Assembly: GCA_039583875.1 (NCBI GenBank)
Contig: CM077166.1
Coordinates: 84,938,564 to 85,002,563, forward strand
DNA: 64,000 nt
Direction of reading: 5' to 3'
Origin: Platanthera guangdongensis
Taxonomy: Eukaryota; Streptophyta; Magnoliopsida; Asparagales; Orchidaceae
Positions within the stretch are counted from its first letter, which is position 1, and each line of letters begins with the position of its first letter. Shown here piece after piece: positions 22,556 through 33,273 of this stretch. The notes below the pieces were generated by a model that did no database searches, was not told the origin of the DNA, and was given only the letters and a program-made list of their open reading frames with translations. Made by a program: the position numbers and the translations under genes.

Positions 22556-23495
22556 ATGTCTCATAGCCAAAGTTTTCGCGAGCGCCTCGCGATGGTGCGA
22601 AGGCGAAATAAAACCAACACGGATGCCCTATTCCCGGACCTGGGGCGTATTTCTCCCTCGGCCCCTCCGTCTTCTCGCCTGAAAAAGATGAAGCCCGCCT
22701 GCCCTCTCCTCTCGGCGGGCGCGGCCTCCTCTGCCACATCAACAGACAATCCTTTCGCCTCTCCCGGAGAGAAACGGGTAATTTCTCATTCTTCTCTCTC
22801 TTCTTTCGTCCCGCCTATTGACCACGCTTTTTCAGGGAAGCTTTGCTGATTCCCCAATGCCCGCCAATCCTCCTGATAATATTGACCAAGCTCATAAGCA
22901 CACCGACTCGCCTGAGGCATCCTACCCACCCATCTCGCGGAAAGAAAACATCTCGCGGGTTGTTGGGAACCCTCGCATTCCAAGTAAGAATTTACCCTTC
23001 TCGCTTTTCCTCCCATTCACCTTCTTTTATCCAACCCATGCGAGCTCATCCTTGTTTATGATTTCTCGCTCCCTGTGCAGGCATCCAATTTGATTCCGAC
23101 ACTGAAGATGCTCCCGCGTCTCCCCCCTCTCACCTCTTCCTCATCCCGGCGAGATCGAGGACTACTTGGGTGACCCCATGGATAACCTGGAGTTGAACCG
23201 GAGGACGGCTAGGATGTTCCGCAAATACACGCATATAATCCGCGAGATGGAGATGGAGAAGCAGGCCTCTGACTGGCGCATGGACTGGCTATAAACAGAG
23301 TGTCACCGCCCTTCTGTCGAGATAGAAGCTGGTGGTGTAATGAACGGGACAGACGCCCAAGCCATCTTGAACGAGACGGACAAACATCTACATCTCGCGC
23401 GCCGCGGCGTGGTCTCCGCTCGCGCCTTTCATCTTCTCAGCCGCCCTCCATTTGCGGGAGGTCAAGATGGCCGCTGGAAATGGGTGTGGAACTAA
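22556..23495 (+). pseudogene. Antisense gene 1 of Tat element B, three predicted exons, broken
   Basis: I do not recognise the product. Exon 1 (22556-22777) begins MSHSQSFRERLAMVRRRNK and is basic and serine/proline-rich. A 58-nt GT-AG intron (22778-22835) joins at phase 0 to exon 2 (GSFADSPMPANPPDNIDQ...). A second GT-AG intron (22984-23080) leads to exon 3 with DSDTEDAPASPPSH and then, after an apparent one-base frameshift near 23148, EDYLGDPMDNLELNRRTARMF, a stop at 23291-23293, and a further open stretch ending in WKWVWN before TAA at 23493. The total would be about 240 residues. Intact reading between splice sites supports it as a once-real gene. Confidence 0.55.
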
Positions 23496-23764
23496 GCTGA
23501 CGCAGTCCCATCTCGCCTTCTCCAGGCCCTCCTATATTATCATTGCCAATTTAATTATGTTTAATTATTGATGCATTGTATAAACGTTTTTGGGCGGGAT
23601 GCCCCCTTCCGGGGGATGAACTATTTTATCCTTACGGTACTGTGATTGTCATATCATGCTGTTTTTTCATCATTACTATGATTAGCTCCTTTTTAAATTA
23701 GTTGGTTTATAATGATGGCTTTTACCTCAAAAGAACCGCTACGACGCCTCCACCCCTTGGGTTC

Positions 23765-23765
<1 letters not shown>

Positions 23766-23807
<42 letters not shown>
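23766..23807. repeat. (AG)n microsatellite
   Basis: About 20 AG units, 70 bp upstream of a TATA box. GA tracts are common in plant promoters and 5' leaders, so it may belong to the second antisense promoter. Confidence 0.9.
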
Positions 23808-23877
23808 GAAGCGCCGGGTGCCTCTTCATTTCCCGCCGCTAGATTTTCCTGCTCAATCTACTCTCTCCCTCATTCAT

Positions 23878-23885
23878 TATAAATA
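23878..23885 (+). promoter_or_regulatory. TATA box of the second antisense gene of B
   Basis: TATAAATA in the context CATTATAAATACC, about 145 bp upstream of the ATG at 24030. A start about 30 bp downstream would leave a leader of about 115 nt. Confidence 0.5.
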
Positions 23886-24029
23886 CCTTAAATCCAGATA
23901 CACCCCTACTTCTGTTATTCTTGGCCGTCTTTTTTGTTGGAGCTTCCGCCTACCTCTCCTCTTGTGCACTCATCTCGCGTCCCGCTCTCCTAAGACGTTC
24001 TCTTCCCCTTTGCTGCCTTCTCGCCTGTT

Positions 24030-25944
24030 ATGGGAAAGAAGAAGGTGGAAGAAAGTGAGGGCCGCAGCCGCTGCGGAAAGCTGTTTGTGGACCACGACTT
24101 TCCTCTCGGCAGTCTGCCAGAGGAAGAATATGCTCGCTTCGCCAGTGAGTACCTCGCTGATGGTTACTTATCTCGCCTGCCCAAAGTTGGCGAATGCATC
24201 AACACTTTCTACCCCAACAAACTGGACTTCCCCGTCTCGCACTTCGAGGCGGGGCTGCGACTTCCCCTTTGGCCGGAGGTCAAGTTAGTTCTTAAGTACT
24301 TCAGGGTCGCCCCTGCCCAATTCAACCCCAATGCCATCTCCATGCTGATCGCTTTCGCCTGCTACCTGCGGCGAGAGCGCATCGAATTTAGCTTTACCGC
24401 CTTTCTCAAGCTGTTCGTCTACCACGCAAAAGATGACGGCGTCTCTTACTTCACAGGCCAAGGCCTAAAGGTGTGCGAGACACCGAATAAAATCACCATT
24501 GGCTGACCAGCTTCGTCTTCATTCGCGGGGATTTGGGAGGCATTCCTCTCGCCCCGGTGTCTCCTGCCGAATTCTTCTATGAAACCCCCAAGGTTGGGGG
24601 TGCCGAGAAGGATCTTTGCGACTTCTTCGCAGGGAAGAATTTTGAGGTTAATTACCTCAGGCAAGACCTCTACTCGCTTCCAGCCGTCTTCCCCGGCGAA
24701 GGTATACTCCTGTCCCCCCTTAGCCTTGTAAATTCTGGTTCTCTGCTGATTGTTATTCCCCCTAGGAGAGAGAACCATCCCTGTTCATCCCCCTTACCAG
24801 AGTAACTGGGCTCTCGCCTTAGCGAGTATGGAGGTGGAGGCCGCGAAGGACACGCTGACCCCCACCCCAAAGAAGAGGCCCGAGGATGAGGGCACTTCTT
24901 GGCACAGCCCAAAGAAGAAGGTGAAGAAATCCGTGTCTTTCAAAAAGGAGAAAAGGTCTGCCAAAGAAAGTAAAGAGCCATCGGGATCCCTGTCCCCCAT
25001 CTCTTTATCGTCTCCCTCACCTCCCCGACTACCCGTCACGCCTGCCCGCGAGATGTTCTTGTCAGAGCCAGCTGCCACCACCAATGTTCAGCCTGCTAAG
25101 TTCCCTTCCGGCGAGGCTGGATCCTCCAGTCGCCTGGCTCCCACCTCGCACCCCAATTACAACATGGGGCCTGTGACCGATGATGATGACGGCGAGCCGG
25201 TGCTCCTATGGGACAAGGATGCTAACCGCGTGTCGGTGTCCACTCTCCTTCCTTCTTGGAAAGATCAGGACCCCCACCAGTCACGCCTTCTCCCTAGGGT
25301 TTGGGCTATATGGTGGCCTTGGCACTGAGCCCGAAGACAATGAGGCATCGCGAGATCTCATTCTGAAGTGTGCCCACTCTCAATTTCGCTCCCTGGAACT
25401 CGCGCACCGGGTCTCGCGCTGCCTGGTTTTCAACAATAGAAAGTGGAAGGAAATGGAGGCTGGTCTCGCCGCGGAACGGGAGAAATCCAGTGACCTGGAG
25501 AAGCGGTTGGTTGTTGCCGACAACTTCCTCGCGCAGAGCCAGGGTGGTGTGGTAAGTTTTCTTACCATTGCTTTACTAGTCTTACTCGCCGCTCAATATG
25601 GTCCTTTACTTGTTCTCTTCCTACAGGATGCCGAGACAGCCGACAGGATTCGCTAGCACATTGAGGAGTTGGAGGGAGAAAACAAGAAATTGAAAGCTGA
25701 AACTCTCCGCCCTCAGAACAGCGCGGCACCCCCCTCAGACAAATTTCCCATTCCTTCCCGCTACTCTGTAGACGAGGTGCATGCCCTCTGCCGAGACTCC
25801 AATATCAAGATAGCGGTCCTTGTTCTTAAAATGATGAAGGAGCTGGGGGTGGTGCTCAATGATGCCGAGACGGTTACTGCCCACGACCTGGTCCCCCACT
25901 TATACGGTGAGACGGATGACAACTCTTCTTCTGGCAGCGAGTAA
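24030..25944 (+). pseudogene. Antisense gene 2 of Tat element B (putative gypsy-type transposon protein family)
   Basis: Starts MGKKKVEESEGRSR. A conserved stretch near residues 70-140, with FEAGLRLPLWPEVKLVLKYF, APAQFNPNAISMLIAF and LFVYHAKDDGVSYF, resembles the Pfam family called putative gypsy type transposon (Transposase_28), found in antisense ORFs of Tat elements. An apparent one-base frameshift near 24490 leads to TSFVFIRGDLGG. A 64-nt GT-AG intron (24702-24765) joins in frame to a lysine/serine-rich middle. A second frameshift near 25275, a 75-nt GT-AG intron (25552-25626), and one TAG at 25654 follow. The C-terminal half has likely coiled coils (KEMEAGLAAEREKSSDLEKR, HIEELEGENKKLKAE). 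End TAA at 25942. Function is unknown; it has no known catalytic motif. Confidence 0.7.
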
Positions 25945-26070
25945 ATAATCACCAGCTCCAGTGGCTTCTCTCCCCCTTTTTCTTTTTATTTTTTCTGGTA
26001 CTTGTAATTTTGGGAGACAATTCCTCGAAAATAGCGAGGTGTTCTTCTTCTTGTCCCAAGGAAATTCTGT

Positions 26071-26308
26071 TTAAACCTTTTATATATTACTTAATTGCTG
26101 CTTTCATCTTCGGCCGTCTCGCTTAATAGCTAGCCAAAAATGCGAGACCTTAAACCTTTTATATGTTACTTAATCGCTGTTTTTTTCTTCGGCCGTCTAG
26201 CTTAATAGCTAACCAAAAATGTGAGACCTTAAACCTTTTATACGTTACTTAATCGCTGCTTTTATCTTCGGCCGTCTCGCTTAATAGCTAGCCAAAAACA
26301 CGAGACCT
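26071..26308. repeat. Three-copy 79-bp tandem repeat in B
   Basis: Units start at 26071, 26150 and 26229, each TTAAACCTTTTATAnnTTAC ... CGGCCGTCTCGCTTAATAGC ... GAGACC, with few differences. The repeat follows the antisense gene end (25945-26070 is plain non-coding). The next 300 bp (26309-26621) hold nothing I can name. Confidence 0.9.
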
Positions 26309-26621
26309 TGGACCTCTCTTCGCTTATACTACCCGCGAGATCAGCTGACCCTTAGCGCTCGTCTCACCGTAAGATTAACCTGCGTTGAAGTCCCTGGAGA
26401 CCAGCCACCCTACTTGATAGGCCCCACCTTCTTACACCCGGCTTGCGCCTTGAACAAGGAAGGCCCACTCGCTATCGGCGAGACCGCCCATGCCGAGTGT
26501 CGGCCGGAGACCCTCCTCCCTGGCCTGATCCCCGATCCTTCCTTTTTCTAGAGATTTTCCACCAATCTCCTGATAAATCTGAACATTTCTCCCCGTGAAC
26601 TCTCGCCGCTTGACTTTCCCT

Positions 26622-28112
26622 CGAGTGAGCCTACAGCCCTACCATCTAGATGAGAGCCTGGTCAGCGGGTCTGCTTGGGGTCTCCTCTCCAAACCACCTC
26701 CAACCACCGAGTGAGCCTACAGTCCTGCCAGCTAGGTGAAAGCCTATTCAGTGGGTCTGCTCGGGGTCTCCTCTCCAAACCATCTCCAACCACCGAGTGA
26801 GCCTACAGCCCTGCCAGCTAGATGAGAGCCTGGTTAGCGGGTCTGCTCGGGGTCTCTTATCCAATCCATCTCCAACCACCGAGTGAGCCTACAGCCCTGC
26901 CAGCTAGGTGAAAGCCTAGTCAGCGGGTCTGCTCGGGGTCTCCTCTCCAAACCATATCCGACCACCGAATGAGCCTACAGCCCTGCAAGCTAGATGAGAG
27001 CCTGGTCAGCGGGTCTGCTCGGGGTCTCTTCTACAATCCATCTTCAACCATCGAGTGAGCCTACAACCCTGCCAGCTAGGTGAAAGCCTGGTCATCGGGT
27101 CTACTCGGGGTCTCCTCTCCAAACCATCTCCGACCACCGAGTGAACCTACAGCCCTGCCAGCTAGGTTAAAGCCTGATCAGCGGGTCTGCTCGGGGTCTC
27201 CTCTCCAAACCATCTCCAACCACCGAGTGAGCCTACAGCCCTGCCAGCTAGAAGAGATCCTGGTCAGCGGGTCTGCTCGGGGTCTATTCTCAAATCCATC
27301 TCCAACCACCGAGTGAGCCTACAGCCCTGCCAGCTAGGTGAAAGCCTGGTCAGTGGGTCTGCTCGGGGTCTCCTCTCGAAACCATCTCCGACCACCGAGT
27401 GAGCCTACAGCCCTGCCAGCTAGGTTAAAGCCTGGTCAGCGGGTCTGCTCGGGGTCTCCTCTCCAAACCATCTCCGACCACCGAGTGAGCCTACATCCCT
27501 GCCAGCTAGGTGAAAGCCTCGTCAGCGGGTCTGCTTGGGGTCTCCTCTCCAAACCATCTCCAACCACCGAGTGAGCCTACAACCCTGCCAGCTAGATGAG
27601 AGCCTGGTCAGCGGGTCTGCTCGGGGTCTCCTCTCCAATCCACCTCCAACCACCGAGTGAGCCTACAGCCCTGCCAGCTAGTTGAAGGCCTGGTCAGCGG
27701 GTCTGCTCGGGGTCTCCTCTCCAAACCATCTCCGACCACCGAGTGAGCCTATAACACTACCAGCTAGATGAGAGCTTGGTCAGCGGGTCTGCTCGGGGTC
27801 TCTTCTCCAATCCATCTCCAACCACCGAGTGAGCCTACAACCCTGTCAGCTAGGTGAAAGCTTGGTAAGCGGGTCTGCTCGGTGTCTCCTCTCCAAACCA
27901 TCTCCGACCACCGAGTGTGCCTACAGCCCTGCCTGCTAGGTGAAAGCCTGGGCAGCGGGTCTGCTCGGGGTCTCCTCTCCAAACCATCTCCAACCACCGA
28001 GTGATCCTACAGCCCTGCCAGCTAGTTGAGAGCCTGGTCAGCGGGTCTGCTCGGGGTCTCTTCTCCAATCCATCTCCGACCACCGAGTGAGCCTACAGCC
28101 CTGCCAGCTAGG
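26622..28112. repeat. 86-bp tandem array in B, left part
   Basis: About 17 units of 86 bp. Each contains CCACCGAGTGAGCCTACAGC, CCTGCCAGCTAGnTGA, GCCTGGTCAGCGGGTCTGCT and CGGGGTCTCCTCTCCAAACC. Units differ at a few recurrent positions (AGGTGAAAG versus AGATGAGAG; CCGACC versus CCAACC). C is inserted in the last unit, and the array resumes in register at 46969. The 77-78-residue ORFs here are read-outs of the repeat. Confidence 0.95.
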
Positions 28113-31100
28113 TGTAACGCCCCCGGTTTTTTCTGCGTTTTGTTTGATTTTGGATTGGCGTTATGATGACGCATTTCCGACCCTTCGCCGTTGTAGAGCG
28201 CGGTCCTAGCTCTGTAGGTTCCTTGTGTAGCCTGGTTGTAGCCAGTTGGCAAGTTTCCCCAGCTAGCCGGAGTCTGTTTTGGTGACTCGGTTGGGCCTCT
28301 TAGGGAAATGCTTGCGTTTTGGCTTCGGGAGGTGTTATCCCGAGTGTTCGATCGTCGGATGTTGTTTTCGACCTCGTCGTTGTTTTTGTGGCTTGGTTGT
28401 TTAGCTACGGTGCGAGTTTTGGTCGAAATCCGAGATCGTTTGCCTTCGCGTCATTTCGGCGTTGTTTTGTTAGCTGCATGTTTGTAATGTTTGCTGTGCT
28501 GTGCGTGTCCTGTTGTGGCTGAGCTTGTAGGCTGGTGCCTTGTCTCTTGTTTGCTAGGTTCTGGCAGGTTTCTTTTCTGTGTAAGTTTGGGTGACACGGC
28601 CTGGGTCACGCCCGTGACCCAGGGCGTGTCGTGCTCGGGTAGAGCTCCCGTTTCTCCGGTCGACGAATTTTTGGTCGACAGGGTTTTTGTAGGAACACGG
28701 CCGTGACACGGGCGTGTCACGGGCGTGTCCCCCTTCGGTTCGTCGAGCTGCGCTCGATGGTCGTCAGGCGGTGTTTAGTGAGAACACGGCCCTGTCACGC
28801 GCGTGTCGTGTCGAACACGGGGGTGACATTGGGGCGTGTCTCTCTGTTCGACGATCGGTGCTCCATGATCGTCGGGCGGTGTTCGAGTTGGTACACGGCC
28901 TGTGACACGGGCGTGTCACAGGGCGTGTCCCTTGCTTTGTCGAGCGGAGATCGACTTTCGTCGAGTGGGTAGGTGCGTGAGTACACGCCCCGTGACACGG
29001 GCGTGTCGGGCCGTGTCACGGGCGTGTCTAGGGGGCGTGTCCCGTGTTTTCGTCGAGTAAAGATCGACGTTCGTCGAGTGTGTGAGTACACGCCCCGTGA
29101 CACGGGCGTGTCGGGCCGTGTCACGGGCGTGTCTTGGGCGTGTTCCGTACCTTTTTCCTGAAATCATCTTTTGTTGCCGTGAACTATTTTTCCTCCTCAT
29201 TTTTCATCATTCCCGAGTCTGGAGAGCTTCCAGCGGAAGGGTTTTGAAAGGAGGCGGTGGTTGTTTTGGCCGGCGATTTCGGGAAGGTTAGAGCCCGTTT
29301 TTCTCGTGTGATAGCTGATTCGGTTTGCTCTCGGCTAGATCTTCCCTTCCATGTAAGTTTTTCTTGATTTAGGGTTTGATTCCAGGAATTTCTAAATATC
29401 TGATTTCTTTCTTCCCTCAAGTTTCAGCTTTGGTCTTCTAGGTGGCCGACCTTGCCGCCGGAGCCGAGCCGTGGTGCGGCTGTTGTTTGTTTTTCCGAAG
29501 AGGTAGAGGCAAGTGGCCCCTTTCCCTTGCCAATTTATTTTCTAACCCATGATCTTTTTTATTTCTTGTGCATAAGCTCTGTTCTCCTTGTTTTTCCTCC
29601 CTAGGGCAGCAGGTTGAATTATTTCATCAAGCTTTTAATCAAGTGTTGATTATTCATTTCTTTTTCTGGAATTTTAATCAATGTTCTCTTTTTTGTCAGA
29701 GGTTTAGTGTCCAGTGGGTGGCTAGAGTTAGGGTGAGGTTGCTGTTAGTTACAGCTTAGGGTTAGTTGCGGTAGCTCCGAGTAGTTAGGACGGAACGGTG
29801 GGTTGGGATTAAATCTCCAACTCTCTGTCTTCGCGTATGAGAGGGCTTAGGCTGCGATTTTAGCAAGACTTATGTTTACCCTAAGTCGAAAGCGCTAACA
29901 GCGTCGAGTGAGCCGAGCTCACTCAACGCCGTCACCCAGTGTAGGACTTGCGGCTAAGTATTTTTAGGCGTCAGGTGAGTGGAGTTTACTCAACGCTGCG
30001 TCGAGTGGGCTCGACATTTCTGTCTTGAGTTCATGTGTACCTTAGGATTGTTAGTGTGACTTTTCCCTTCCTTTAGGGGGTGGTATTGGGTGTTCGGCAA
30101 ATTTTTGCTTGCCGACTCTTGGGTTGTGGCAGGTGGTGGAGTTTTAGTGGCCTCTCGAGGGGTGGATTTTGACGTGGAGAGCTGTGGCCACCGCCTGTTT
30201 GCCCTGGTTTGGGTTGGTGTGTGGGACCCTAAAGCTGCCACTGGCGACCCCTTAGCCCTTTTTGTTGGATCTGATTTTGGTTATGTATTCAGATCCATGA
30301 TTTTGACCACTGCCACTTACCCACGTATTAGGAATGTTAGACTCTTTTGTTGAGCTCGTTGCTTTTATTGCTCGCACTTGGCGTGCCTTGCTATACTTTA
30401 GACAGTGCTCTTTTCTTACTGTCATGCTCTTTTTTTTGGCTTATAGCAGCTTGTTGTCGGGTTGGTAAACCCTTCTTTTTGCTCTTAACTCTAATGCTTT
30501 ATTTACACTTTTGATTACTTCCTTGCTGAGGTGTTCTTTTCTTGAATGCCTCAGGTCCAGGTTGTAGCCGGTTCAGCGGCTAGTTCTTTTGGAGGGGCTG
30601 GTTTGTGGCCTCTTGGATAGCTGAGACAGCTGATCCTGATTTTGTGAGGTAGTTCTTTACTTTTCTGTATAGACATACATACTCACCAGTGGGTTCGTGT
30701 CAGGTTGTTGGCGCCCACTAGTGGCTTCTTGCGATGCTGGGTATGAACTTAAACTGCTGTTTTTGCCTTTTAGTGGTTGTTTACTTGCTTCTGGGAAGGA
30801 TTTTTGCTAGGTTGCATGTTAGATATTTTAAACCCTAAAAGCAGTATTATATGTATATCATGCATAGCATAATTATAAAACAAAGTCACTATATTTCCTT
30901 AGCGTAAAAAGACTACCTTTTTATATCTATTATATTCACTTAGAGTCGTGCATAGCATGAGTTGTCCCTCGGGGACACTTATGCTCACTAAGGTGTCAAC
31001 TTAATTGAACCAAACTATTTTTCTGCTGCGTATACTTATACTTTTAATTGTGGACTAGCTGATCCACCGTGCCGAGGGATACGGCCAATCAACATAACTG

Positions 31101-31256
31101 CATCCTATCATAATTAATCAACGATTTTCCTTAAAATTTAAGGTGTGGAGTTTTGCCTGAGCGTGTGCAGTTATCCCCTGCACGACGTGGCATCACGGCA
31201 CGCGTTTTCTCTAGCTCTGATATGATTTTATCGTTGTGAAAATGCGGGTTGTGACA
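28113..31256 (+). repeat. C LTR 1 (5')
   Basis: Opens TGTAACGCCCCCGG and closes GCGGGTTGTGACA, 3144 bp. A palindromic array fills 28591-29149. No clear TATA box follows it; TTATATCTATTATA near 30921 is a candidate that would give a U5 of about 300 bp. The rest is non-coding. The ORFs at 28703-29124 come from the palindromes; that at 30090-30353 is not recognisable. Confidence 0.92.
28591..29149. repeat. Composite palindromic array, C LTR 1
   Basis: Blocks of ACACGGCCGTGACACGGGCG type, with core GACACG-GG-CGTGTC, alternate with TTCGTCGAG...ATCGAC...TTCGTCGAG blocks about every 80-110 bp. Two successive blocks near 28981-29030 and 29091-29136 are nearly identical. TCGACGA...GCTC...GATCGTCG at 28848-28874 matches the E LTR module at 8599-8626. 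Confidence 0.95.
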
Positions 31257-31258
31257 GT

Positions 31259-31269
31259 TGGTATCAGAG
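31259..31269 (+). other. C1 primer binding site
   Basis: TGGTATCAGAG, 2 bp after the LTR end, matches the initiator tRNA-Met site. Confidence 0.85.
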
Positions 31270-31415
31270 GGAGGTTGCTTGACAAATGGTCGGGCAACCT
31301 TTCCCCTTGTTTGCATTAGTGGTTAGCGTCATACCATACACACACCGATATGTCATCAGCACGTCTTAGCTAAAGCACGAACACTACACTCATGAGCATA
31401 AAGAAGTATACGGGG

Positions 31416-31593
31416 CATATTATGTAGTATGGGATGCATAATATGTGTTTGTATATGGATCCACCATAGGAGGCAACATGTGAGGGTTATGTAGTATGGG
31501 ATGCATAACCTCACCACATGAATGCGACTAGCACGTTTTCTTTTTTCGTTGCATGGGAATGTTATGTAGTATGGGATGCATAACATTTTCATG
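31416..31593 (+). other. Triple-hairpin leader element, C1
   Basis: Three stem-loops between primer site and gag share the 12-nt loop TAGTATGGGATG. Stem 1 is CATATTATG/CATAATATG, 9 perfect pairs (31416-31445). Stem 2 is TGAGG(G)TTATG/CATAACCTCA with one bulged G (31481-31513). Stem 3 is 15 pairs with two G-U (31552-31566 with 31579-31593). The inner five pairs are constant; the outer pairs differ between hairpins yet stay complementary. The rest of the leader (31270-31945) shows no gene. Confidence 0.75.
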
Positions 31594-31945
31594 TGTACGC
31601 CGCCCATGGCATGCATTAAGGCCTTTTTTTTAGAATGCATAGCACATCATGCATAGCATAACATTTCATAAGCACAACGTGTTAAGCTAAAGATTTGCAA
31701 GATGACATATGTACACCCATGGTTTTGAGTCAAAAAGAATACAAATACATGCATTCATGGTTTAGGCACATGAGTTAGTGTGATGGTGGTGAACCATCTT
31801 AGGTTAAGCATAACATCATCATGATAAAACAACTCCCAGAGCAAGTTTTGCAGTTGAAGTTCATATTTAAGTGTGTTTGTCTGTACCGGGTAGTTTTGTT
31901 CTAGTTGTTGGGCTATGTTTCGTCTAAAGCTTGTGTGATTATAGG

Positions 31946-33273
31946 ATGGCGAGACGTCCTGCAACGAGGTCGACCCCCCAATCCTAGGGTGAGACGTCAG
32001 GAGCGCAGAGCGAGGCGTTGGTAGAAAATCTGCGGCAGAGTAATGAGACCCTATCGAGGCAGGTGGTGGCTATGCAGGCTCAGATTCAGACCCTTGTGGC
32101 AGTGGTGGCGGGACAGGCCCCGAGAGTTCCGGACCCCGCTGTGGGGGTAGCTGTTCCTGCCCCTCCTGCTCCTCCCGTGCCTTTGGTTGTGGTGCCTCCG
32201 GAGATGGCGTTTATATCCCAGTTTGAGCGACTAAGACCCCCTACTTATGATGGGCAAGCAGATTTCATGATTTTGGATGACTGGCTGATTACTATTGAGG
32301 AGATGTTCTCTTATTCGGGGATTACGGATGATCAGAGAGTGATGCTCGCTGCCTACCAGCTCAAGGGCTTGGCAAAGAATTGGTGGTTGAGGGAGAAGGA
32401 GTGCTTGGTGACAGGATGCTCTTGGGAGTCATTTAAAGGGATGTTGTTGAGTAAGTTTTTGCCTTCAGTCGAGAGGGACCGGCTGATGAATGACTTTCTC
32501 CATTTGAAGCAGAGGAAACTCACGGTCAGTGAGTATGAGATTGAGTTCAGTAAGTTGAGTCGGTTTGCTCCTGGTCTGGTGAGCGTTGAAGCAGACCGAG
32601 TTAAGCGATTTCTGGGTGGACTGAGAAGTGACATTCAGCAGTTAGCGAATGCCTACGGTACAGTCAGTTATGCCAGCATGGTCGAAGCTGCCTTGAGGGT
32701 TGAGGCCATTGAGAATGCCAAGAATAGAGGTCAGCAGTTGTGGAAGGATAAGCGAAAGTCCGGTGGAGGGAAGAGCCCTCAGGAACCTGATGCGGTCTCG
32801 AGAAAGAGGAGCAAAGAGGTTTGTAGTTTCTGTGGCCGACCAGGCCACCCCTTTGAGAAGTGTTTCAAAAGGTTTGGAGCGCAGAAGAAGGATCAGGTAC
32901 ACGCAATTCAGGTGCTCCCAGAGGAGACTTGGTGTGTGCCTTGTGTGGAAGGAAGGGGCATGAGGCTGCCCGTTGCTGGTCGAGAGATAAAGTCTGTTTT
33001 CAGTGTGGGCAGAAGGGTCATCTCAAGACAAGGTGCCCACAGTCCCAGCCTATTCTGCAGCCAGTACCCCTCCAGGCTTTGCCACCGCCTCAGCAATTGG
33101 ATAGAGGAAAGGGGAAGCTGAATGTGCTTTCGGCAGACGAAGCGCAGACTTCGACCCAGGTTATCTCAGGTTTGACTTCTCCTCAGTCGTTTCGTTATGA
33201 TCCCTTTATGGTTGTAGTTTTCGTTTTAGCGTTTGTTTCCTTAGATGCGTGCACTATTTGTAGGACGATTTAA
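31946..33273 (+). pseudogene. C1 Gag, broken by one stop and one frameshift
   Basis: Begins MARRPATRSTPQS at 31946. A TAG at 31985-31987 replaces the GAG of C2 and D. A one-base deletion near 32910 (GG where C2 and D have GGG) shifts the frame before the second and third zinc knuckles. The Gag domain is at about 32220-32650, with RPPTYDGQADFMILDDWLIT and LAKNWWLREK. Knuckle 1 is CSFCGRPGHPFEKC (32823-32864). Knuckles 2 and 3 (CALCGRKGHEAARC, CFQCGQKGHLKTRC) are now out of frame. Confidence 0.9.
33170..33263 (+). other. Putative gag/protease intron, C1 (94 nt)
   Basis: Donor CTCAG|GTTTGA and acceptor TTTGTAG|GACGAT bound 94 nt. Splicing would join VISG to [17 protein letters not shown] at phase 1, the same place as in A and F. 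An alternative acceptor, TCCTTAG at 33244 with donor CAG|GTTATC, would also be in frame (85 nt). Unproven. Confidence 0.5.

Larger units (their letters stand above)
23496..24029. other. Spacer between the two antisense genes of B
   Basis: AT-rich, then an (AG)n tract at 23766-23807, then a TATA box at 23878. I see no coding sequence before 24030; the ORF at 23818-24288 is an out-of-frame shadow of antisense gene 2. Confidence 0.6.

Noticed and set aside
25270..25285. A further intron in antisense gene 2 ending at CTCCCTAG (25298)
   Set aside because: A donor is not clear and a single-base frameshift explains the change of frame as well; left undecided.
27080..28083. 77-78-residue ORFs in the 86-bp array
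   Set aside because: The period of 86 is not a multiple of 3; the frames end at random unit variants and no unit-level codon conservation is visible.
26622..28112. Array taken as an independent centromeric satellite block
   Set aside because: It lies between B pol and the B antisense genes and both its parts are inside B's target duplications, so it is part of the element. A wider genomic satellite is not excluded.
28591..29149. Regularly repeated palindromes that look like a CRISPR array
   Set aside because: The repeats are short, overlapping and irregular, the spacers are repeats themselves, there are no cas genes, and the context is a plant LTR.
28703..29200. Overlapping 60-110-residue ORFs with TRPVTRACH/DTPVSRGV-like repeats (also in the other C and D LTRs and at 8531 and 14064)
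   Set aside because: They are read-outs of GC-rich palindromes on both strands, without starts in a sensible context or similarity to a protein family I know.
30090..30353. 87-residue ORF conserved in C1, C2 and C LTR 3
   Set aside because: Its conservation only reflects the near identity of the LTRs; D lacks it through indels, and there is no family match I recognise.
31259..31269. TGGTATCAGAG as part of a tRNA gene
   Set aside because: Only the 3' complement is present, directly after an LTR; no cloverleaf or internal promoter boxes. It is a primer binding site.
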